DNA from: Entomomonas sp945283395
Lineage (GTDB): Bacteria > Pseudomonadota > Gammaproteobacteria > Pseudomonadales > Pseudomonadaceae
Length of the DNA stretch: 64,000 nucleotides
Direction: 5' to 3'
Assembly: GCA_946480835.1 (NCBI GenBank)
Contig: CAMLLC010000001.1
Span: 248,001 to 312,000 of the forward strand
The notes under the pieces are model-generated. The model made no database searches and was not told the origin of the DNA. It saw only the letters and a program-made list of their open reading frames with translations. Shown here one piece after another: positions 17,151 to 27,121 of the stretch. Position 1 is the stretch's first letter. Each line of letters begins with the position of its first letter. The translations under genes were made by a program, and so were the position numbers.

Positions 17151-17666
17151 TTACAACTTTAATGACTCTAAGATATGTTGAATTAAAAAGCGCGGTGGCC
17201 GCTCATCAGTAACCACTACCAGATGTGCGATTTCTCGGTAAAGTGGATCTCTAATACACATCAAACTTTCCAATACTTTAGCTGGATTTGCAACTTGTAA
17301 TAGCGGTCTTTGTTTATCCTTTATAGTACGAGCTATTTGTTGTTCGACTGAAGCATACAAGTAAATAACAGTAGATTTTTCTGTAAGTAATTTACGCGTT
17401 GTGGCATTTAAAATAGCCCCGCCTCCTGTAGCAAGCACAAAGCCCTCTTTAGAATTATTACAAATTTCAGCAATAATATTTTGTTCTCGCTCTCTAAATC
17501 CTTGTTCTCCTTCTACGTCAAAAATCCAAGAAATAGCAGCACCACTCCTGTTTTCTATTTCCCTATCTGAATCAATAAAAGATAAATTAAGCTCTTTGGC
17601 AAGCAAACGCCCAATGGTGCTTTTACCAGCTCCCATTGGGCCTACCAGAGTAAAACTTTTCAACAA
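17151..17666 (-). CDS. aroK: Shikimate kinase
   Basis: Phosphorylates shikimate at O3 using ATP (171 aa). The P-loop is GPMGAGKSTIGR near the N-terminus, the substrate-binding Asp/Arg residues are in FIDSDREIENR, GxREREQ and TGGGAIL, and the lid is KDKQRPLL. No ATG is available; TTG at 17666 or the adjacent TTG at 17663 must be the start, behind CGAGAT. It begins five bases after the pilQ stop, as in other gammaproteobacteria. Confidence 0.94.
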   Translation of the reverse strand: MLKSFTLVGPMGAGKSTIGRLLAKELNLSFIDSDREIENRSGAAISWIFDVEGEQGFREREQNIIAEICNNSKEGFVLATGGGAILNATTRKLLTEKSTVIYLYASVEQQIARTIKDKQRPLLQVANPAKVLESLMCIRDPLYREIAHLVVVTDERPPRFLIQHILESLKL

Positions 17667-17671
17667 ATATA

Positions 17672-19939
17672 CTATCTCGAAACAAATGTTTTACTATCAA
17701 TAATACGAGGAGTCAAGAAAACCAATAACTCTTGTTTTTGATTATCCACTTGATCTCTTCTGAATAATCGGCCTAGTAAAGGCAAATCACCAAGATAAGG
17801 TACTTTTTCTGTTACTTTACTTTGAGTATTTTGGAATACACCACCTAGAACTATTGTTTCACCATCTGACACTAAAACTTTAGCATTCACTTCGTTCTTA
17901 TTAATTGCCGGTACCCCTAAATATTGCTGATCTTTAGCCACACTATCTTTAGTCACAGTAACGGCCATAATAATTTGGTTATCTGGCGTAATTTGTGGTG
18001 TAACCTCTAACGAAAGTACTGCATCTTTAAACGAAGTGGTAGTTGAACCGCTAGAAGATGCTTCCTGATAAGGAACCTCTACCCCTTTTCTGATTTTAGC
18101 GGTTTCTTTATCTGAAGTAGTTACTTTAGGTTGCGAGATGATTTCACCTTGGCCAGATCTCTGCATGGCATTTAGTTTCAAATCAATAAATACATTTTTA
18201 CCTAAATAACCAATACCAAACCCTGAGGTTGCACGCTCCGCTCCTAGATCCACCATTGGTGCCGAGCCAGGGATTGTAAACTGATCTTTGCCATCCTTAT
18301 CCGTTGTATGTTGAATATAATCACCTACTCTTCCTGAAGTTTGTTGCCCTCCCTGAGCATTATTATCTAGTCTACCATCAGCGCCTCCGTAAGAATGCCA
18401 TTTCTGATTTCGAGAAGATATATCAGCAGCCCATCTAACTCCTAAATTTTTAGAAAAGTCCACATTCGCTTCAACAATTCTAGCCTCTATTTGTACTTGT
18501 CGTACTGGCCTGTCCAATTTAGCAACGATACGACGTAATTCCTCTAAACGTGCCTCCGTTTGGTAAGCAACAATAGTGTTGGTACGCTTGTCAACTGTTA
18601 GTGATCCTCTATCATCAATTGCTACGGTAGCTGTATAAGAGCCGGCCCCAGATTCTGACTGACTGCCTGTAAAGCCAGTAGTTCTAGACATAGTAGCTTG
18701 AAATAGAGTCACTATTGCTGAAGCATCTGCATAATTGATTTCAATTAGCTCTCTACGTAGTGGCTGGGTTGCTTCTATAGTCTTCTGTGCATCAGCAATT
18801 TGACGCGCTGATTCAGCCAACTCTGCTGCTGGTGCAATAATTAAAATATTACCTTCTTGACGTTTAGCTAATCCTCTAGTTCGCATAATGATGTCTAAAG
18901 CTTGGTCCCAAGGAACATTTTGTAAACGCAAAGTAATATTCCCAGTAACTGAATCTGTTGCCACCAAGTTTAATTTAGTAAAATCTGCAAGGATTTGTAA
19001 TACACTACGCACTTCAATATCTTGGAAATTTAAAGACAACGTATCACCTTTGAAAATTCCTTGATCGTACATTTTGCGTTGTTTTTCTTCAGCAGAAACG
19101 TGTTTAACACTGACAGTCAATTCATCATCTGCCTGATAGACTAAATAATCAAAATTACCTTTTGGCTCGATAGTAATAGTAGAACCGTTAGCTTTAGCTA
19201 TAGAACTTACAAATTGCACAGGCGTATCAAAATCTTTCACATCTAAACGAACTCGTAATGCTTCTGGCAATTGTGTTTTAGGAAAATTAAGAACAATTTT
19301 ACTACCTTGCTCTTGTACATCTGGGCTAATGGTGCTATTAGATAACTTAATAACAATATTGCCCTCTCCATTGTCACCCCGTCTAAAATCAACATTTTGA
19401 ATAGCATTACCTGCTATATTACCAATAGCTGTTGATTTAGTATTATTAGCCAATGGCTGTCTAGATACAGATGAACTAACAGCTGTTTGAGGAGTAGCAT
19501 TAGCTAGTTTCTTATTGTCAACTTCCCCTAAAGTGATGTAAATATTATTACCTTCTGCTCTTGTTGCATAAGGGACTAAAGTGTTTAAATCTACTACTAA
19601 ACGGGTTACATTTTTAGCTTGAACTACCGCTAAATTTCTTACATTACCTATGCCAATAGTTCTTCTTTTTTGATTTAATAAACTCGTCACATTAGGCAAA
19701 TCTAATGCTATACGTGCAGGTTGATCTATAGTATAACCCTTAGGAGCTGAAACATGTTCATCAAAAGTTAATTTCAACTCGACCTTTTCACCAGGTAATG
19801 AGATCACATCTAGGTCTTTTAAATTAGCCGCTAATAGCATAGGAGTAATGGACATACTAAGCATAGCTACACTAAAACGAATGTAAGGAACGCTCATTGC
19901 TATTTTCCGTTGCTGTTGAATTGAAGTATTCTTTTTCAT
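17672..19939 (-). CDS. pilQ: Type IV pilus secretin PilQ
   Basis: Outer-membrane secretin through which the pilus exits (755 aa). It has an N-terminal signal region, two AMIN domains (roughly residues 40-130 and 185-275) that bind peptidoglycan, an STN domain (LSLNFQDIEVRSVLQILAD), a secretin N domain and the C-terminal secretin (VLVSDGETIVLGGVF; VPYLGDLPLLGRLFRR). The first 20 residues are polar and basic, with the hydrophobic core after them, so an internal start (MSVPYIRFSV) is also possible. It is the last pil gene of the pilMNOPQ operon. Confidence 0.96.
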   Translation of the reverse strand: MKKNTSIQQQRKIAMSVPYIRFSVAMLSMSITPMLLAANLKDLDVISLPGEKVELKLTFDEHVSAPKGYTIDQPARIALDLPNVTSLLNQKRRTIGIGNVRNLAVVQAKNVTRLVVDLNTLVPYATRAEGNNIYITLGEVDNKKLANATPQTAVSSSVSRQPLANNTKSTAIGNIAGNAIQNVDFRRGDNGEGNIVIKLSNSTISPDVQEQGSKIVLNFPKTQLPEALRVRLDVKDFDTPVQFVSSIAKANGSTITIEPKGNFDYLVYQADDELTVSVKHVSAEEKQRKMYDQGIFKGDTLSLNFQDIEVRSVLQILADFTKLNLVATDSVTGNITLRLQNVPWDQALDIIMRTRGLAKRQEGNILIIAPAAELAESARQIADAQKTIEATQPLRRELIEINYADASAIVTLFQATMSRTTGFTGSQSESGAGSYTATVAIDDRGSLTVDKRTNTIVAYQTEARLEELRRIVAKLDRPVRQVQIEARIVEANVDFSKNLGVRWAADISSRNQKWHSYGGADGRLDNNAQGGQQTSGRVGDYIQHTTDKDGKDQFTIPGSAPMVDLGAERATSGFGIGYLGKNVFIDLKLNAMQRSGQGEIISQPKVTTSDKETAKIRKGVEVPYQEASSSGSTTTSFKDAVLSLEVTPQITPDNQIIMAVTVTKDSVAKDQQYLGVPAINKNEVNAKVLVSDGETIVLGGVFQNTQSKVTEKVPYLGDLPLLGRLFRRDQVDNQKQELLVFLTPRIIDSKTFVSR

Positions 19940-19956
19940 CTGAAATATCCTTAAGA

Positions 19957-20478
19957 TTAATTTTTGAGCTCTAGGTTATAGGGTCTTTCTTTACAACCAT
20001 CATTGCCGTCAGGAATTTTTTCTAAAACTTCTAGACCAAAATCATTAATAGACTGAATCTGACCATGATTTAGACCAATATAATCTCCTACTTTCACACG
20101 ATGAACGCCTCCTGCTCCTCGCAATAATGCATAATGTTCTTTATCATTTTCTATTGTGCCTACCATTGTAAATGAACCTATATCAAAACCTTCTAAGAAA
20201 CCTTTGACTCTGGTAGGATCAGGCAATTTACATTTGTTATCGGTCTCAATTTGAGGCTTAATAATAGTATCTTGATTTTGGAATGGATCTCTCATGAAAG
20301 AGGCAGTATAAGAAAAAGGTAAATAAGGCTTAGGCTGTGGCAATGGTTCTATCTCCCTAGCGGGCCTAGCCTTTACTTGATCTACATAGGTTTCTAGATC
20401 TTCTATACCTGAATTTCCACAAGCTGATAACATAACAGTTAGTGTTCCTAGAATTAGCATGCGTTTCATTATTATCAT
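19957..20478 (-). CDS. pilP: Type IV pilus assembly lipoprotein PilP
   Basis: Inner-membrane lipoprotein (173 aa) joining the PilMNO complex to PilQ. A lipobox is visible in TVMLSACGN. The C-terminal PilP domain includes LEGFDIGSFTMVGTIEN and GVHRVKVGDYIGLNHGQI. The ATG at 20478 overlaps the pilO stop (ATGA) and sits seven bases after GAGGGG, so I keep this start even though MKRMLIL follows three codons later. The gap to pilQ is 17 bases. Confidence 0.94.
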   Translation of the reverse strand: MIIMKRMLILGTLTVMLSACGNSGIEDLETYVDQVKARPAREIEPLPQPKPYLPFSYTASFMRDPFQNQDTIIKPQIETDNKCKLPDPTRVKGFLEGFDIGSFTMVGTIENDKEHYALLRGAGGVHRVKVGDYIGLNHGQIQSINDFGLEVLEKIPDGNDGCKERPYNLELKN

Positions 20479-21083
20479 TTCACATCCCCTCGGTAACGAT
20501 AAGTTTTTGCCAAAACTTTTATTGTTAACCTGGATGAGTCACCTTTCATTGCAGGAGCTATTGAAAAATCATTTAAAGTTACTATGCGTGGTAATGCTGC
20601 CACTTTAGTAGCAAAATTAGCAAATGCATGATAGTTACCTGTTAATGAAATTTGAATGGGGAGTTCTACATAAAAAGGTTGAGTAACTTCATTCAATAAT
20701 TGAATTTGGCTAAATTCTAAACCACTAGTTAACCCTGCTTTAGTTACATCCTCTAATAAACCTGGCACTTCAGTATCAGCAGGTAATTGCCTCAATAGAC
20801 CACTAAAAGATTGCTCTATAGTTTCCATTTGCGCTCTATAAGCATCTAAACTTGCTGATTGCGCAGCTTTCGATTCAAATTCAGATTTTAATTTGGGTTC
20901 CTTAGCCCTCTGTGTATCTAGATTAGCTCTTATATCGCTCAATACAAACTGATAACCAATAATAGGTACTACAATAAGAATAAATAAACAAACTAGCACC
21001 ATAATAGGTAAAGGCCAAGTACCAGGGCTTTTAAAATCTAGGTTATTAATATCTAAACTTTTAAAATCAAACTTTAAGTTCAT
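20475..21083 (-). CDS. pilO: Type IV pilus alignment protein PilO
   Basis: Inner-membrane bitopic protein (202 aa) that heterodimerises with PilN. It has a membrane segment near residues 26-46 (LPIMVLVCLFILIVVPIIGY), a coiled-coil stretch (about 50-100) and the ferredoxin-like periplasmic domain with FYVELPIQISLTGNYHAFANF. It overlaps pilN by 4 bases and pilP by 4 bases, so stoichiometric coupled translation is likely. Confidence 0.94.
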   Translation of the reverse strand: MNLKFDFKSLDINNLDFKSPGTWPLPIMVLVCLFILIVVPIIGYQFVLSDIRANLDTQRAKEPKLKSEFESKAAQSASLDAYRAQMETIEQSFSGLLRQLPADTEVPGLLEDVTKAGLTSGLEFSQIQLLNEVTQPFYVELPIQISLTGNYHAFANFATKVAALPRIVTLNDFSIAPAMKGDSSRLTIKVLAKTYRYRGDVK

Positions 21084-21649
21084 TTTATACTCCCCTCATC
21101 CTTTGGTTCACTTTCCATTACCTGTAGAGTAAAAGTTGATGTTTTATCTAAAGGCTCTTTTTGATTAAGTTGAGAGATAACGGTTAAATTAGGACTAGTC
21201 AACCATGGGGAAGTCTCAAAATTACGCATTAAGGTTGAAACTCTATTATTAGAAACAGTAATGCCGTTAATAGTAATTTTCTTATCCGTTTTATTAAGCG
21301 AAGTATAAAAAACTCCATCAGGTAAAGTTCTGACAAATTGATCTAATAATCTAGCCAAAATTTGTCTATTCGATTGCAAATCTTGAATAATTTTCATCCT
21401 TGCCAATAATTCTCCTCTTTTTGTTCTTAGATCCTCAATAACTTTAAGTCGCTCATCCATCACAGTAATTTGTTGACTTAAATAATTATTACGTATATTT
21501 TGATTATCAATTTGCATTTCAAGGTATCTACTAGCAAGAAAAACCCCAATGATTGCAATGACAGTGGTAACTGCTACTGCCATCAAAAATTGACGCTTGC
21601 GCTCTTCCCTTAACTGTTCTCGCCAAGGTAATAGATTGATACGTATCAT
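21080..21649 (-). CDS. pilN: Type IV pilus assembly protein PilN
   Basis: Bitopic inner-membrane protein (189 aa). The N-terminal cytoplasmic motif MIRINLLPWRE, which docks into PilM, is fully conserved. The membrane segment is near 23-43 (FLMAVAVTTVIAIIGVFLA), followed by a coiled coil and the periplasmic domain (PDGVFYTSLNKTDKKITING). It overlaps pilM by one base and pilO by four. Confidence 0.95.
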   Translation of the reverse strand: MIRINLLPWREQLREERKRQFLMAVAVTTVIAIIGVFLASRYLEMQIDNQNIRNNYLSQQITVMDERLKVIEDLRTKRGELLARMKIIQDLQSNRQILARLLDQFVRTLPDGVFYTSLNKTDKKITINGITVSNNRVSTLMRNFETSPWLTSPNLTVISQLNQKEPLDKTSTFTLQVMESEPKDEGSIK

Positions 21650-22704
21650 CAGTCAAAACTCCTCATTGCTAATCCACAAGCAACCATCAGAGATGGAGCA
21701 TCCTGTGCTAATGCTGCTGCATTAATTTTTGATGATGTTTTCATGTCTGAGAATGGGTTTGCCCTTTCAGTAGGTACATTTAATTTATTTTGAATATAAC
21801 TTACTAATTGTTCGATACGTGCACTACCACCAGCTAATACAATACCATCTACAGTGTTATATTGACCTGTTGCGAAGAAAAATTGCATAGAGCGTGCTAT
21901 TTGATCAGCAATTTGATCCATAAAAGCTTGCAATACCGCTTGCTCATAATCTTCTGGTAGTTCTCCTTTTTTCTTAGCTCTTTCAGCATCTAAAAAAGTT
22001 AGCCCATAATGCCTTTGTATCTCTTCAGTTAATTGACGCCCCCCAAATATTTGCTCACGATTATAAATAATATGGCCATTAAAAATAATATTAAAACTGA
22101 GTGTACTTGAACCTATATCTACTATAGCAAAAGGAGCCCCTGAACCCGCCCTTTTGGCTAAAGGTAATAAAGTTGCTGCCCGTTCCATAGCATAAGACTC
22201 AAGATCAACCACCCCTGCAGTTAATCCAGCATAAGCTAGGACGGATTCTCTTGTTTCAATACTTTCCTTTCGGCAGGCGGCTAGTAAAATCTCTTCTTTA
22301 GTCTCATCATTAACAGAAGGCCCTACCCGAGCAAAATCAATAGACACCTCATCCAATGGATAAGGAATATATTGATCAGCTTCAAGCTGCAATTGCACCT
22401 CTACATCTGCATCATTGAGCCCTTTGGCCACTTCAACAGACCGTGTAATAACCGATGATCCACCCACTGCCACAGCAGCCATAGCTGTCTTTGTGCGGAG
22501 AGACTTAATAGCTTTATCTAAAGCCTTACCCACCGCCTCCACATCATGGATGTTACGATCAGAGACCACGCCTAACGGGAGATCTTCCACTGCATACCCA
22601 TTTAGGACATATGAAGAACCTGATCGATCCAGGTCCACGACCCTGAGCGAGCTAGCACCTATATCGATACCTAAAAATCTTTTTACTTTCTTTTTGAATA
22701 GCAC
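21649..22704 (-). CDS. pilM: Type IV pilus actin-like ATPase PilM
   Basis: Cytoplasmic actin/FtsA-like protein (351 aa) that forms the base ring for PilN. Nucleotide-binding motifs are FLGIDIGASSLRVVDL (phosphate 1), FAIVDIGSSTLSFNII (phosphate 2) and DGIVLAGGSARIEQL (adenosine). The start is GTG at 22704 behind GGGAAAAA. It is the first gene of pilMNOPQ, divergent from the penicillin-binding protein gene, a conserved pseudomonad arrangement. Confidence 0.96.
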   Translation of the reverse strand: MLFKKKVKRFLGIDIGASSLRVVDLDRSGSSYVLNGYAVEDLPLGVVSDRNIHDVEAVGKALDKAIKSLRTKTAMAAVAVGGSSVITRSVEVAKGLNDADVEVQLQLEADQYIPYPLDEVSIDFARVGPSVNDETKEEILLAACRKESIETRESVLAYAGLTAGVVDLESYAMERAATLLPLAKRAGSGAPFAIVDIGSSTLSFNIIFNGHIIYNREQIFGGRQLTEEIQRHYGLTFLDAERAKKKGELPEDYEQAVLQAFMDQIADQIARSMQFFFATGQYNTVDGIVLAGGSARIEQLVSYIQNKLNVPTERANPFSDMKTSSKINAAALAQDAPSLMVACGLAMRSFD

Positions 22705-22765
22705 GATGTTTTTCCCTGTTCACATCCGCAACTTACGGAAAATTACTGTCTATATATACTATAAA

Positions 22766-22795
22766 TATAAATAGCAAAATTTACCACTCTATCAA
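22766..22795 (-). promoter_or_regulatory. Candidate promoter of pilMNOPQ
   Basis: The minus strand has TTGATA followed 18 bases later by TTTATA, about 60 bases before the pilM start. The region is so AT-rich that other -10 choices exist, including TATATT a few bases on. Confidence 0.35.
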
Positions 22796-22896
22796 TAGTA
22801 CTCTTTACCTAAAAAAGCTATAATATGTCGCAAGTTTTGTTCTAACTCAATAATTTTAACAAAATATTACTTATATTTGCTAGGAATTTATTAGTT

Positions 22897-25299
22897 TTGA
22901 TTCGTTTATATAAAATAATTTGGTGGAGTTGTATTAGTCTTATCTGTGTAATTCCACTTATGATTAGTGGCGCAGTGTTATATTTGAGCCATGATCTACC
23001 CTCTATAAATTCTATTCGTCACATAGAATTACAAATTCCATTAAGAGTTTATAGCGCTGACCATAAACTAATAGCTGAATTTGGCGAAATGCGCCGTTCC
23101 CCTATTAATATGGCAGATGTTCCTCCTCACTTTATTGATGCCTTGCTTTCGGCTGAAGATGATAATTTTGAAAATCATTATGGAATAGATTTAAAAAGCC
23201 TTTTAAGGGCAGTCATAGAAATCGCCAAAACAGGCCATAAACAATCAGGTGGTAGCACTATCACCATGCAAGTTGCGAGAAACTATTTTTTAACTAGCGA
23301 ACAAACCTTTGTTAGAAAAGCTAAAGAAATTTTATTAGCTTTAAAATTAGAACAAGAACTATCTAAACAAGAAATACTCGAATTATACATTAATAAAATC
23401 TTTTTAGGGCACAGAGCTTATGGCGTCGAAGCGGCGGCTCAAGTTTATTACGGAAAAACCATTAAAGACTTATCAATTGCTCAATTAGCAACACTAGCAG
23501 CTTTACCTAAAGCTCCTTCTACTAATAATCCTATTACTAACCCAAAAAAGAGCCTAGAACGCCGTAATTGGATCTTATATCGCATGTTTACACTAGGTAA
23601 ACTCACTAAAGCAGAATATGAAACAGCTAAAGCTGAACCAGAAACAGCCAAACGTCATGATGCTATGCCTGAATTTGCAGCTCCCTATATAGCAGAAATA
23701 GTACGTGCGGAAATGGTCGAGCGCTATGGGGAAGCAGCCTATACCGATGGTTATCAAGTTGTCACTACTATTACTAGCTCTCTCCAAGAAGCAGCCAATC
23801 ACAGTTTATGTAAGGGATTACTAGAATACGACGTTAGACATGGCTACCGAGGTCCAGAAAAATCGACTATTCCACCAGATCAATGGCTATCTACTTTGAA
23901 AGAACAACGCAATATTGGCCATTTACAACCAGCTATAGTTACAGCTATAGAAGATTCAAGCATTACTATACTTACTAGACATAACCACAGTGAATCCATT
24001 CCTTGGAATAATATGAAATGGGCTAGACCCTATTTATCAGCTAATAGCATGGGGGCAAACCCTAAATCGCCCAATGACATTGTCAAAATTGGTGATTTAA
24101 TAAGAATTTATCATGACCAACAAGGTATTGCTTATCTAAGCCAAGTTCCGGAAGCACAAGCAGCTCTTGTTTCATTAAACCCACAAACAGGTGCTATAGA
24201 GGCGCTAGTAGGAGGGTTCTCTTTTGAGCAAAGTAACTATAATAGAGCCACACAGGCTAAACGCCAACCAGGTTCAAGTTTCAAACCTTTTATCTATAGT
24301 GCCGCATTAGATTCTGGCTTTACAGCCGCTAGTTTAGTAAATGATGCGCCTATAGTTGTTGAAGATGGTTCAGCTAATAAAAAATGGAAACCTAAAAATG
24401 ATGGTAATAAATTCTTAGGTCCAATTACCTTACGTGAAGGTTTATATAGATCTAGAAACTTAGTAACTGTTCGTTTATTACAAAGTATAGGTATAGATAA
24501 CGCCTTAGACTATATAACCAAATTTGGTTTTGCTAAAAATGCCTTACCTGCTTCTTTATCTTTATCATTAGGTTCAGCAGATGTTTCTCCTATGCAAATT
24601 GCACGAGCTTGGACAGTATTTGCTAATGGTGGATATAAAATTTATCCCTATACTATAGCGAAAATTAGCGATAGAAATGATAATGTGCTTTTTACGGCCA
24701 CCCCCCCCGCCATTCCAAACGATGCAGCACAACAAGAAGCAACAGCCATACCGGCAAAAGCCAAGCTAATTCCTATTGAAGCAGATGACAAAGCAGCCTC
24801 CATTCCTAATGTTGCTCAGTCAGTTATTGATAGAAGAACAGCTTACATTATGACCAGTATTCTCCAAGATGTTATCAGACGTGGTACGGGAACACGCGCT
24901 TTAGTGCTAAAACGTTCAGACCTTGCAGGTAAGACTGGTACTACTAATGACACCAAAGATACATGGTTTGCTGGCTTTAATGCTGACTATACAACTATTG
25001 TATGGGTTGGTCTTGACAAGCCAAGCACATTGGGACGTAGAGAATACGGTGGAACCTTAGCTCTTCCTATTTGGATTGATTATATGAGAGAAGCTTTAAA
25101 AGATAAGCCTAATCATTTGTTAAGCCAACCTGCCGGCATTGTCCAAATGAAAATAGATGCTGATACTGGGCGTTTAGCTTCAGATAGCTCAAAACGAACT
25201 TACAGCGAACTATTCAAAAAAGAAGATACCATTCATGGGAATAATAATGATAACTTTCCAGCCTCAAATGATGATATAGCTCCGATTGATTTATTTTAA
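22897..25299 (+). CDS. ponA: Penicillin-binding protein 1A (class A, bifunctional)
   Basis: Makes and cross-links peptidoglycan (800 aa). A membrane anchor occupies about residues 8-30, followed by the GT51 glycosyltransferase with catalytic Glu in SAEDDNFENHYGID and the motif GGSTITMQVARNYFL. An OB-like insert precedes the transpeptidase, which has the active Ser in PGSSFKPF, then SRN and KTGTTND. The start is TTG at 22897, ten bases after AGGAA; no ATG is available. It is divergent from pilM, as ponA is in Pseudomonas. The C-terminal tail is short and acidic. Confidence 0.95.
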   Translation: MIRLYKIIWWSCISLICVIPLMISGAVLYLSHDLPSINSIRHIELQIPLRVYSADHKLIAEFGEMRRSPINMADVPPHFIDALLSAEDDNFENHYGIDLKSLLRAVIEIAKTGHKQSGGSTITMQVARNYFLTSEQTFVRKAKEILLALKLEQELSKQEILELYINKIFLGHRAYGVEAAAQVYYGKTIKDLSIAQLATLAALPKAPSTNNPITNPKKSLERRNWILYRMFTLGKLTKAEYETAKAEPETAKRHDAMPEFAAPYIAEIVRAEMVERYGEAAYTDGYQVVTTITSSLQEAANHSLCKGLLEYDVRHGYRGPEKSTIPPDQWLSTLKEQRNIGHLQPAIVTAIEDSSITILTRHNHSESIPWNNMKWARPYLSANSMGANPKSPNDIVKIGDLIRIYHDQQGIAYLSQVPEAQAALVSLNPQTGAIEALVGGFSFEQSNYNRATQAKRQPGSSFKPFIYSAALDSGFTAASLVNDAPIVVEDGSANKKWKPKNDGNKFLGPITLREGLYRSRNLVTVRLLQSIGIDNALDYITKFGFAKNALPASLSLSLGSADVSPMQIARAWTVFANGGYKIYPYTIAKISDRNDNVLFTATPPAIPNDAAQQEATAIPAKAKLIPIEADDKAASIPNVAQSVIDRRTAYIMTSILQDVIRRGTGTRALVLKRSDLAGKTGTTNDTKDTWFAGFNADYTTIVWVGLDKPSTLGRREYGGTLALPIWIDYMREALKDKPNHLLSQPAGIVQMKIDADTGRLASDSSKRTYSELFKKEDTIHGNNNDNFPASNDDIAPIDLF

Positions 25300-25305
25300 A
25301 AGGGT

Positions 25306-25337
25306 AAAAGCTTATCTAATGCCTAGATAAGCTTTTT
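25306..25337 (+). terminator. Terminator of ponA
   Basis: AAAAGCTTATCTA and its perfect complement form a 13-bp stem with a 5-base loop, ending in a T run. It begins seven bases after the ponA stop. The following 115 bases to the MFS gene show nothing further. Confidence 0.85.
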
Positions 25338-25452
25338 AAAGGGGCTGCTAACAGGAGCTCAATAAACTTACTTTAGCCAATATCAATAATTTTTTTAAAG
25401 AACTCTATTCATAACAATAATATTACCGTTAATCATTTGCAACACAACAATT

Positions 25453-26760
25453 TTAGATATCATTTAAGTTTTGGGCAGACCAAGCTCCCACTATACAACC
25501 TACAGCTATGGTTATTAGAATAACATTACTACTAAACCAAGCACTCATTGTAGCTAATACTGCACCTAAGATTAATACTAAAATACCAGTTATAGTATTT
25601 GAAAGAGCAATATAAAGAGCTCTACTCTCACCATCTCCCATATTAACAATATAGGTTTTTCGACCTATGCCTATACCAGTCTCCCCAATCACTACCGCAG
25701 CATAAGAAAAAGCATATGGCCAAACCGTGTTCGAAAGGTAACTAGGCAAAAAAGTAAACGTAGTAGTGAGTAAACAAATAACAGCTACTAGCAAGCCACT
25801 ATCACGCATAACATTCCGACTTGAATGATCTGCATACCTTCCCCAAAATGGACTTGCCAGCATTGTAGCTATGCCAGAAATAACTACCAATACACCTAAG
25901 CTACCTAAATTAGTGCCTGCTTTAGCACGGCTTAATATTGCTATATAGGGTAAAGATAAGGAACTAGATAGTAATAATGAGCGGCTTATATTGAAATGCA
26001 GAAATTGCTTATCACTGCACAATAACTGCCAAGCTCTGCTTAAACTACTTTGCTCTTTTTTGGCTGATTCTATATCGCTAGGTGGTTCAATTAACCGAGC
26101 ACAAAAGATCACTCCCAATCCCCAACCTAGCGCTGACAATAATAACAAACAGGCAACAATAGCTCGACCAGGATGACCTGTCAAAAACATCAAAATAATC
26201 CCAGCCAATAAGGTAATACCACCAGCTATACTAGTGCTCCAGCCCATCAGATGACCACGAGTATCTTTATCTATCGTCTTACCCATGACATCTTTACTGG
26301 TTATAGAAGTAACGCCGCGCGCCAAAGATAGAATAATCAATACCATCAAGACTAGCACAGCTCCCCAAAAGCCTTCGCCTAATACAGCTAGCACAGCCAG
26401 TGCTAAGGCACAAAAAGTTAACACTACACAAGCATCAAACCACACCCATTTACGAATTTTCTTAATTCTTAACACACTAGCTACTATAAGTTGGGGTAAT
26501 AAAGCACCAGCTTCTCTAATAGGCACTAATAAACTCACCACCCACATAGGTGCATGCATAGCACTTAATAACCAAGGCAGAATTAAGCGTGGGCTAATTA
26601 AGGAATCAGCTAATTTATTACCTAATGAAATCCATAAATGACAAAAGAAATTTTGTTGTAGATTTTTCTCTTTTTCTGTTTGCTCGGCAGCTTCATTATC
26701 ATGTTTGTTACGACCACTCAATCTGTTGTAGATTTGCGTTGCTATATTTGTTTGCGACAT
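25453..26760 (-). CDS. Major facilitator superfamily transporter
   Basis: Inner-membrane transporter of about 435 aa with roughly eleven or twelve hydrophobic segments. The MFS motif-A-like loops GRYADHSSRNVMRD and GKTIDKDTRGHLMGWSTSIAGG are visible. The N-terminal 60 residues are hydrophilic and charged. The first membrane segments carry PMWVVSLLVPIREAGALLPQLIV. I start at ATG 26760 (MSQTNIATQIYNRLSGRN), after the stop of the cysteine-cluster gene; an in-frame ATG at 26802 would overlap it by 28 bases. The substrate cannot be told. Confidence 0.75.
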   Translation of the reverse strand: MSQTNIATQIYNRLSGRNKHDNEAAEQTEKEKNLQQNFFCHLWISLGNKLADSLISPRLILPWLLSAMHAPMWVVSLLVPIREAGALLPQLIVASVLRIKKIRKWVWFDACVVLTFCALALAVLAVLGEGFWGAVLVLMVLIILSLARGVTSITSKDVMGKTIDKDTRGHLMGWSTSIAGGITLLAGIILMFLTGHPGRAIVACLLLLSALGWGLGVIFCARLIEPPSDIESAKKEQSSLSRAWQLLCSDKQFLHFNISRSLLLSSSLSLPYIAILSRAKAGTNLGSLGVLVVISGIATMLASPFWGRYADHSSRNVMRDSGLLVAVICLLTTTFTFLPSYLSNTVWPYAFSYAAVVIGETGIGIGRKTYIVNMGDGESRALYIALSNTITGILVLILGAVLATMSAWFSSNVILITIAVGCIVGAWSAQNLNDI

Positions 26761-26774
26761 AACAAAATACTTAA

Positions 26775-27032
26775 TTAATCTATTTTCGTAATAACTTCCC
26801 ATTCTGATAAACGTTGTAAAGCTTCTTGCTTAGTATCAGCACAAACTGATGGGTCTGCTTTAAAATTTACGCATACCGCTGGACGCGCTTTTTTACCAAA
26901 TAGCAGACATAAATTATCTTTATCTAACTGAACACATCTCACCCCTGCTTTTTTACCATTAGCCATGCCGGGGATAGCTGATGATATGGAAGGAGCAATA
27001 CAACAAGCACCACAACCAATGCGACATTCCAT
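26775..27032 (-). CDS. YkgJ-type cysteine cluster protein
   Basis: Small protein (85 aa) of the YkgJ/UPF0153 type, a putative Fe-S or zinc binder. The Cys pattern is CRIGCGACC near the N-terminus, then CVQLDKDNLCLLFGKKARPAVC and a last Cys in PSVC. ATG 27032 follows GAGG by nine bases; an upstream in-frame start adds five residues and lies in the terminator. It precedes the MFS gene by 14 bases. Enzymatic role unknown. Confidence 0.8.
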   Translation of the reverse strand: MECRIGCGACCIAPSISSAIPGMANGKKAGVRCVQLDKDNLCLLFGKKARPAVCVNFKADPSVCADTKQEALQRLSEWEVITKID

Positions 27033-27051
27033 AAAGCAAAACCTCAATAAA

Positions 27052-27080
27052 GAAAAACCCCACTCAATTTGAGTGGGGTT
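27052..27080 (-). terminator. Terminator of etfBA
   Basis: AACCCCACTCAA and TTGAGTGGGGTT form a near-perfect palindrome 41 bases after the etfA stop. The minus strand runs into TTTTTCTTT. It separates etfBA from the cysteine-cluster and MFS genes. Confidence 0.85.
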
Positions 27081-27121
27081 AGTATATAAAAATGCTAATA
27101 ATTAGCTATTATACATTTGAA